Positions 58,201 through 64,000 of a stretch of 64,000 bases of DNA are shown piece by piece; position 1 is the stretch's first letter, and each line of letters starts with the position of its first letter. The notes below the pieces were generated by a model. That model was not told the DNA's origin and made no database searches. It saw only the letters and a program-made list of their open reading frames with translations. The position numbers and the translations under genes were made by a program. Source of the DNA: Eutypa lata (lineage: Eukaryota; Ascomycota; Sordariomycetes; Xylariales; Diatrypaceae); NCBI GenBank assembly GCA_022661535.1, contig JAKULF010000011.1, positions 2,170,001 to 2,234,000 of the forward strand, written 5' to 3'.

Positions 58201-59103
58201 GCTTCGGTATATCATCAACTAATTAGGAGATATTGTGTTAATACAGTATCTAGGTAACCTTTAGAGAAGAAGGCGGATTTCTAAGTAGTGTATCTATCTA
58301 TTATGTCATGTAGTCTAGTGCTAGGCTTGTAAGTTTGAAGAATAATCCGATAACAACCTGGCTACTTCGTACTTACTGACGTACCTAGCTAATACTATGG
58401 ATATACCTTGTGTGATGTAGTATAAGGGTGCTTTAACCTTGAAAAGCCCCTCAGCCATCAGCTTGCTTCTATACCTAGGGGTATTTGTTGAATTCCATTG
58501 CTCAATTGGACGGTATCGTGTCGGGCTGTCAGGCTGTGAACGAACGAGTTTTTCTTCCTTCGTCGACTCCGTACATAAAATGATAGCTCGCGTGGCACAG
58601 CGGCGAGTCCAGCACAAGAAATGCGGCTTGACCGCATTCCTCTCTCGGTAATTGTTTGCCCATAGTTATTATGTTACTATTATTAACTGTCCAGAATTGT
58701 CATGACAAACAAGTTCGTATGTAGTTATGTATGAATGAATTAGGTACTCACTGACTGAGAACACTGCCGGACGTATTGCATACCTCTTTCGAATGCCCAG
58801 ATAGACGATGGAATTTACTCATTCTACTTGCTACCTTTTCGGCTCTCGGGTAGGTCCTTCAATCGTATCGTATCGTATGTATGTACGTAGTAATTGTAGT
58901 AAAACTTTTTTGAGGCGCATAGCCAAGCTCAGTTTGGTCTCGTTGCTAATTTAGAACTCAGGCGTGGTCAGGTAAGTCGAAGTATTCTACTTCTTCATGC
59001 ACGGCCCTTGATCGACAGATACCCACTTAGTCCCCCCCACTAACTAACGCCTCCGGGACTGCCATGCTATCTCGGCCTGCTATGTAGTAGTTATGTCGTA
59101 GGT

Positions 59104-59215
59104 TGATGGATAGGAATGAGGGAGCAAAAAGATGTTGTATTCGGTTAGGTTGTGGGCTACGTAGCGATACCCTAAAGAATCCATATATGGATCCGGATCA
59201 GCTGACCACCCCACA
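59104..59215. repeat. Left 112-bp terminal direct repeat (LTR-like)
   Basis: It starts TGATGGATAGG and ends CACCCCACA. It has normal base composition, unlike the interior it borders. Confidence 0.85.
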
Positions 59216-59280
59216 CACGGCCAGATTACCCACCACGTCGACTACCGCGACGACGTATATCGACGATTCCACTCATCGTA

Positions 59281-60120
59281 AGCATTTCGATTTACTCGAT
59301 TCGTTAATTTCGACGACTTTTTTTCGTATCGATTTCTTCGATTTATATATATCGATTTTAATAACGATTAAATATATATACGATAAATAATTATCGTTAA
59401 TTAATTTTAATTTAAAATTTATATAATATCGATTAAATATAATAACGTTAAATAATAACGATATATACGATACGTTAAAGCATTTAATACGTAACGTTTA
59501 AAAGTAATACGATATTATAACGAATAAAACTTTAAATTTAAAAGTTATATTTTTTTCGAAAAAATAAATTACGTAAATATAATAAAATATTCGAATTCGT
59601 TTTTTTTTTAACGATAATATTAATAACTTTATAAATAAAAAAATTATTCGAAAATAATAAATATAATAAATTAAACGTTCGTTTAATAATTAAAATCGTT
59701 AATTAATAATAACGACGATAATTTTAATAATAACAATTTAAATAATATATTTAATAAATTATATAATAATTTCGACGATTAACGAATTAACGATTTATCG
59801 AATTAATTAACGATTAATTAATAACTTAATAAATTAATTAATTATTAAATCGATAATTATTTAACGATTAAATTAATTTAACGAATCGCTTAACGATTAT
59901 TTAACGATTAAATCGATAATAACGTAATAAATAAATAAATTTAATAATTAATATCGAAAATTTAAAAAATCGAAATCGACGACGAAATTAAATTAACGAT
60001 CGCTTAAAGATTTATAAAATTACCGATTAGTAATATAATAATTAAAGGTTAAAAATTAACGGTTTAATAAAAAGTCGATAACGAGATATTAATAAAATGA
60101 AGCTATTTTAACTAAAAGCG
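59281..60120. other. AT-rich, RIP-like mutated interior retaining CpG
   Basis: Over about 840 bp the sequence is almost entirely A and T, with C and G surviving nearly only as CG dinucleotides. In the lines from 59401 to 59940 I counted by eye about 36 C, of which all but 7 are in CpG. This is loss of C at CpA, CpT and CpC on both strands, like repeat-induced point mutation but sparing CpG. The change is gradual from about 59225 and stops near 60125. Confidence 0.75.
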
Positions 60121-60167
60121 AAGGCATCGTGGGTTTATAAGTTCATTATTCCATTCTTGGTTACTAT

Positions 60168-60279
60168 TGATGGATAGGAATGAGGGAGCAAAAAGATGTT
60201 GTATTCGGTTAGGTTGTGGGTTACGTAGCGATACCCTAAAGAATCCATATATGGATCCGGATCAGCTGATCACCCCACA
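60168..60279. repeat. Right 112-bp terminal direct repeat (LTR-like)
   Basis: Near-identical to 59104-59215, with GGCTAC changed to GGTTAC and CTGACC changed to CTGATC. An open frame runs through it to 60757, but its sequence downstream of the repeat shows no family features. Confidence 0.85.
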
Positions 60280-62916
60280 AGGTATAGTACAATACAATAC
60301 ATTTTGTTTAGCCATCTCGACCCATAGTAAACGTTGGCGATGTTCTGGTCTTGTCGACTTTGAGGAGGAGGACAAATACCGACCTACCTACTTACATAAC
60401 TACCTAAGGTTTTTTGAGAACTTGCATGCCAATGATATACTTGGGTCCCTAGTGAGGCATAAGGTGCTTACAGACATGCATAGGCCAGCCAGCTTGCTCG
60501 CTGTCGCTTCATTGACGTCCATTGACTGCAGCGTGCATTGTGGAGCTGTGAGAACACTAATAATGATGAGTGACAAGAGACCAGTGTGGACACGCAGACT
60601 TCACGCTCAGCATTTCCCATCTCATCTCTCGTCGTTGAGAGCGAAAATTTTGCAAAATGCCATGATCCTATTCAGCAGTTTATATGCAGCAGGGAGTTTA
60701 TTTCCTGCGCCGCCAAGGATTCTCAACATGCGATCCGATGGGTATAGTTGCTTATAGGAGACTATTTAGGGGTCTAGCCTAGGCTTATGTAGGGTCATAG
60801 TTCGCCACACGATATAGTACGTAGAATGCATACAAGTAGGATGCGTGGGTTTGTGATGACGTTCACCCCAGCATGATGCTTAAGGCGAGTCTAGTTAGAT
60901 AGGGCTGGGTCCCGGACTTGCCAACCAGATACGACTGCGAGCTAACTAGCCACGACAACGACGACGACGACGACGGTGACGATGAACAAGGTAATCCAAA
61001 TACCTGAATGCTTAGCTACTGGCTACCTAGGTTACTGGATCAGATAGACCCTTGCATCTGCCCTTTTAGATTCGTGTGATCCAGCGGGCTCTTGCATCCG
61101 CACCAAGATTGTACGCTGTTTGCGGTGAACCATGCATGCTACGTAGTAGACCATGGTCTAGACCGCCGCCGTGAGTGTAGGGTCACGACGAGCACCACGC
61201 TATCACCTTGATTTCTGTGCTTTCTGTGGTACCGAGACACCTGGATTTCCGTCTAGATGCCCCTGTTTCTTTTGACCTGAATGCTCTATGTAGTTAGGAA
61301 TATACTATGTGCATCGCCATCTGCGGCTGCACAATGTGCTGGTAGAAGTAGAAGAGGCTATCGTGAAGTTTACCGCCGTAGGCACCACTTATCGCATCAT
61401 GCAGGCAGTAGGTAGGCTCGGGGAAAGACAGAAAGTCCCCGTCATTCGTCGTTCATTAAATGGTACCTAGGCGTGCTATCCATATAAACCCCCTGTCATG
61501 TTATATAGTATGTAGACTCGAGTCTACGAAGTAGTGATAGGTAGAGGAATGATGAGGTGAGAGAAGATCTATGATGCCTGCATGACATAGGCAAATTTAA
61601 GCTTCAAGTGATCGATAGAGATTATTCTGTTTCGCCTGAGAAAATATGAAGGTTTAGGGTTGTTTGAAATACTACTTGATGGTCTTGAGCAGCTTATAAT
61701 GGAAATGGAGGACCAAACAGTCCGGCGCTCCCGCGATCTAACGATGTTGATTTGAATCGGTAAGTACCTAGGTAGGTATGTCGTAAAGTTGACATCGTGC
61801 ACTTTTTGCTGCATTTCCCCCCCGCCCTCGTTGAATATTTCGTCCTTATTACCTACAGAGGAGAAGAGATCAAACTAGAGCGTCTTGATTACTATCCCAT
61901 TATATTCTATTTCTCCTTAAGTTACCGTATTAATGAAGTAGTATAATATAATATAATACTGTTTGAATGTTTGAATATGTAACACATTTTATTATTTATC
62001 AGAGATGTTCCTCGCTCACCTCGACCAATATTCCTTGCCGGACCTAGAAACTTCAACCAATGACGAACGGCTTTTGCCTGCCTACTAGTAGCAAAAGCAC
62101 AGGCCTGAAAAGGGTGATAAGCTCCAATCCCTGTCCCCTGCCCTCCCCTGCCTCCTGTGCAACGCTGTTACGGGCATCGACAACATTTGTTTCCTACTCG
62201 GGTTATGCTCGCCGATAGCGTCTCCATTCCGTCGCCGCCGGCTCCCCACACCTCACAACCAACGCAGTAACCTAAACAGGACAAAGGCAGAGCTCAACGA
62301 CGTCAGGCCCTAGGAAACTTTCCTCCCGCCGTCGATGAATGGGCAATTGGTGATGATGGGAGTGCCGTCAGAAATGTTCCGATATTGAAAGTATCATAAC
62401 AACAGAATAGGAATGGGGGTGCAATTGTGGTTGTATTCTCTAAGTGTCTCTCTGCTAAGCTAAGTAGTGGGGAGACCTATCTAATGACCGAATCACGTGA
62501 CCCGCCCACAGATACAGTTACATTCACTACATACCTAAGTTACATACATACAGTACCTACCAAATAACAGAGATGCGCTGCTGGCTGCCAGCCAGGCATT
62601 GCCCCTCGTTCGGTTTTTAGTGGGGTTGAAAGCGTGTCCAACCCCCGCCATGCACCTTTAGGGGGTCAACTAGATACGTGTAATTATTCGGTGTCGCGAG
62701 ATTTTTTTTTTTTTTTTCGTTATTCGAAAAGAGGAAAAAATTCAATCGCCAAGTAAGTAGATTTGTCTCTGAGCTGCTGGTTTCCTCAAGGAGACTCCGG
62801 TATCCCACGCCCATCATCAATTAATTTGGTAGTTCTGGAAATCATCTGCATCTTGCAGGAAGCGGCTTAAATGAAGCAGGCTGGGCGGCTGGGCGACTGA
62901 GCGATATCGGCTTCAG

Positions 62917-62950
<34 letters not shown>

Positions 62951-64000
62951 GTAGGTAATTTTGATTTCATATCCTTGATACCTGATGGGCGCATATCTTA
63001 AACTTGATCTTTGTTGTATAATAATTATACGTTTCATGGTTTAGGATAACTTGTCTGTTGTCCGCCTCAGGGGGGCGATCCTACATACTAGGACTTTGCC
63101 CACCTTGAAAACGGATTTTGCTATAGCATGCCTTGCTTGCATATAACAACCAACATCGATAACTGGCTGATGCTGTACATATGGAGGGCTGTTTATGTAG
63201 GTATATGTGTATGTATGATTCTTGCCACAATTCTTGTCATCTCGCCCCTGCTTGTACATGTAGGCAACGAGGGACAATGAATACGGTGGGATAGCTTGTA
63301 GAATTGTCTACATTAATATACATTGCAAGGCAATTGTTTATTATCAGATTCTACGTACATATGTGCAACAGTGATTCCTACGGCAGGTGGGCTATGCAGC
63401 GCGCAAGAATACAGAGAAAAGGTCTGCTATTTGATAGGGTAATGCTCATCGTGCGTAGGATATTATCACATGTATCTTACGAAGCAGTAACTACATGTAC
63501 TCAGGCACACACATATGCACTTTGATATACAGGTAGATTGATTGATCATCATCATATGCTTGCCAAGAGAAAAGTCTATCAACTATATGTACATAATGTT
63601 ATACTCACAAGAAGTGGTCTACCGATCTCAAGGAATATCTACATACATACATGTATCTTACCAAGTACTAACATTGAAGTAGGCAGTTGAGAATTCAAAG
63701 TAGATATGCATGTAGCTGCTTTATTTGCACATACTTACATACATACCTCCATGCCTCCATATCTACACACATATACACATACATTATATGTCGTACAATT
63801 GACAAAGGATTGAAACGTCTTGAGGCTGGGCAATCTTGAGCACACCCACAGATACACAACCACAAAGGAAGTAACTACATACAGCTACCTACACCGTTTA
63901 GTACATGCACAAACATACCATTAAACAGTGGTCATTGCTGGGCTAGTTTAGTGTGGATAGACTGATTAGTGGGCAGTGGACACACACGGTGGACACGGTG
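60280..64000. other. Gene-poor interval to the window end
   Basis: No gene, tRNA or rRNA is supported. A GAC run lies at 60957-60975, a T15 or longer run near 62702 and a GT repeat at 62919, and TACATA/TATGTA words are dense after 63100. Open frames stay below 85 codons apart from the one running out of the right LTR. Confidence 0.5.
62919..62949. repeat. (GT)n dinucleotide repeat
   Basis: About fifteen GT units. Confidence 0.95.

Larger units (their letters stand above)
48222..59103. other. Gene-poor interval of about 10.9 kb, rich in short repeats
   Basis: The first 700 bp are the RNR1 3' flank. No protein gene, tRNA or 5S rRNA is supported beyond it; open frames are mostly 60-120 codons and lie in repeats. 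TACC/GGTA words, GTATGTA tracts and simple repeats are dense from 50.8 to 56 kb. A spliced gene with short exons or a long non-coding RNA could be missed. Confidence 0.5.
59104..60279. mobile_element. Small LTR-flanked element with mutated AT-rich interior
   Basis: Two 112-bp direct repeats at 59104-59215 and 60168-60279 begin with TG and end with CA, and differ at only two positions (both C to T in the right copy). The 4-bp AGGT at 59100-59103 and 60280-60283 flanks the whole unit as a target-site duplication. This is the structure of an LTR retroelement, but it is only 1,176 bp with no coding capacity, so it is a non-autonomous or decayed form. The interior is extremely AT-rich. No primer-binding site or polypurine tract could be recognised with confidence. 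Confidence 0.75.

Noticed and set aside
58578..58640. tRNA-like stretch GCTCGCGTGGCACAGCGG
   Set aside because: It resembles a tRNA D-arm, but no anticodon stem, T-arm or closing acceptor stem follows.
60167..60757. A 196-codon frame starting in the right LTR-like repeat
   Set aside because: The first part is the repeat itself, seen also at 59103, and the remainder has no domain, composition bias or splice pattern of a real gene.
1..64000. CRISPR arrays, bacterial operons, origins or phage genes
   Set aside because: Spliceosomal introns and fungal protein families show that this is eukaryotic DNA; the regular repeats are microsatellites without spacers.

Overview
The window looks like nuclear DNA of a filamentous ascomycete (Pezizomycotina, probably Sordariomycetes). 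Genes are intron-bearing, with short introns that have GTRNGT-like donors and CTRAC or CTGAC branch points. Protein families include Clr5-domain, CFEM, DUF3632, CHL4/CENP-N and MLH3 of fungal type. Coding regions are GC-rich; intergenic DNA is AT-richer and full of TACC/GGTA and other short tandem repeats. I can support 13 protein genes and one tRNA gene. Intron-exon joins were worked out by hand from frame, splice consensus and family sequence. For every spliced gene the joined exons give an open frame divisible by three.

Layout. 0.2-2.6 kb: two tandemly duplicated DUF3632-type genes (minus). 3.0-6.2 kb: MutL homologue MLH3 (minus). 7.4-8.9 kb: a Ser/Asn-rich fungal protein of unknown function (plus). 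10.0-14.2 kb: a nitrilase gene (minus) whose first intron is about 2.6 kb and contains a complete Clr5-domain gene on the same strand. 15.0-16.4 kb: a CFEM, probably GPI-anchored, surface protein whose last exon seems to be only 8 bp. 16.4-23.0 kb: no recognisable gene. 23.0-24.7 kb: a DHA1-type MFS transporter. 26.5-28.8 kb: a DAO-type FAD oxidoreductase. 29.3 kb: intron-containing tRNA-Val(AAC), with a 112-bp foldback element about 200 bp downstream. 30.1-30.7 kb: a small conserved fungal protein. 33.0-34.7 kb: a bZIP factor with an unusually long (884 bp) intron. 37.6-39.5 kb: the inner-kinetochore protein CHL4/CENP-N. 39.9-42.0 kb: a TatD-family nuclease. 42.9-44.4 kb: a beta-lactamase-fold serine hydrolase. 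45.3-48.2 kb: the ribonucleotide reductase large subunit.

The last 15.8 kb has no recognisable gene. It is rich in microsatellites and holds a small LTR-flanked element (59.1-60.3 kb). The interior of that element is extremely AT-rich, yet nearly every remaining C lies in a CpG. This is a RIP-like signature in which CpG was spared.

The genes do not form an obvious pathway cluster. Housekeeping DNA-metabolism genes (MLH3, CHL4, TatD, RNR1) are interspersed with accessory genes (nitrilase, Clr5, CFEM, MFS, DAO oxidoreductase, beta-lactamase-like). The observations most worth checking are the gene nested inside the nitrilase intron, the CpG-sparing mutated element, the 8-bp terminal exon of the CFEM gene, and the bZIP gene with a possible internal second start.
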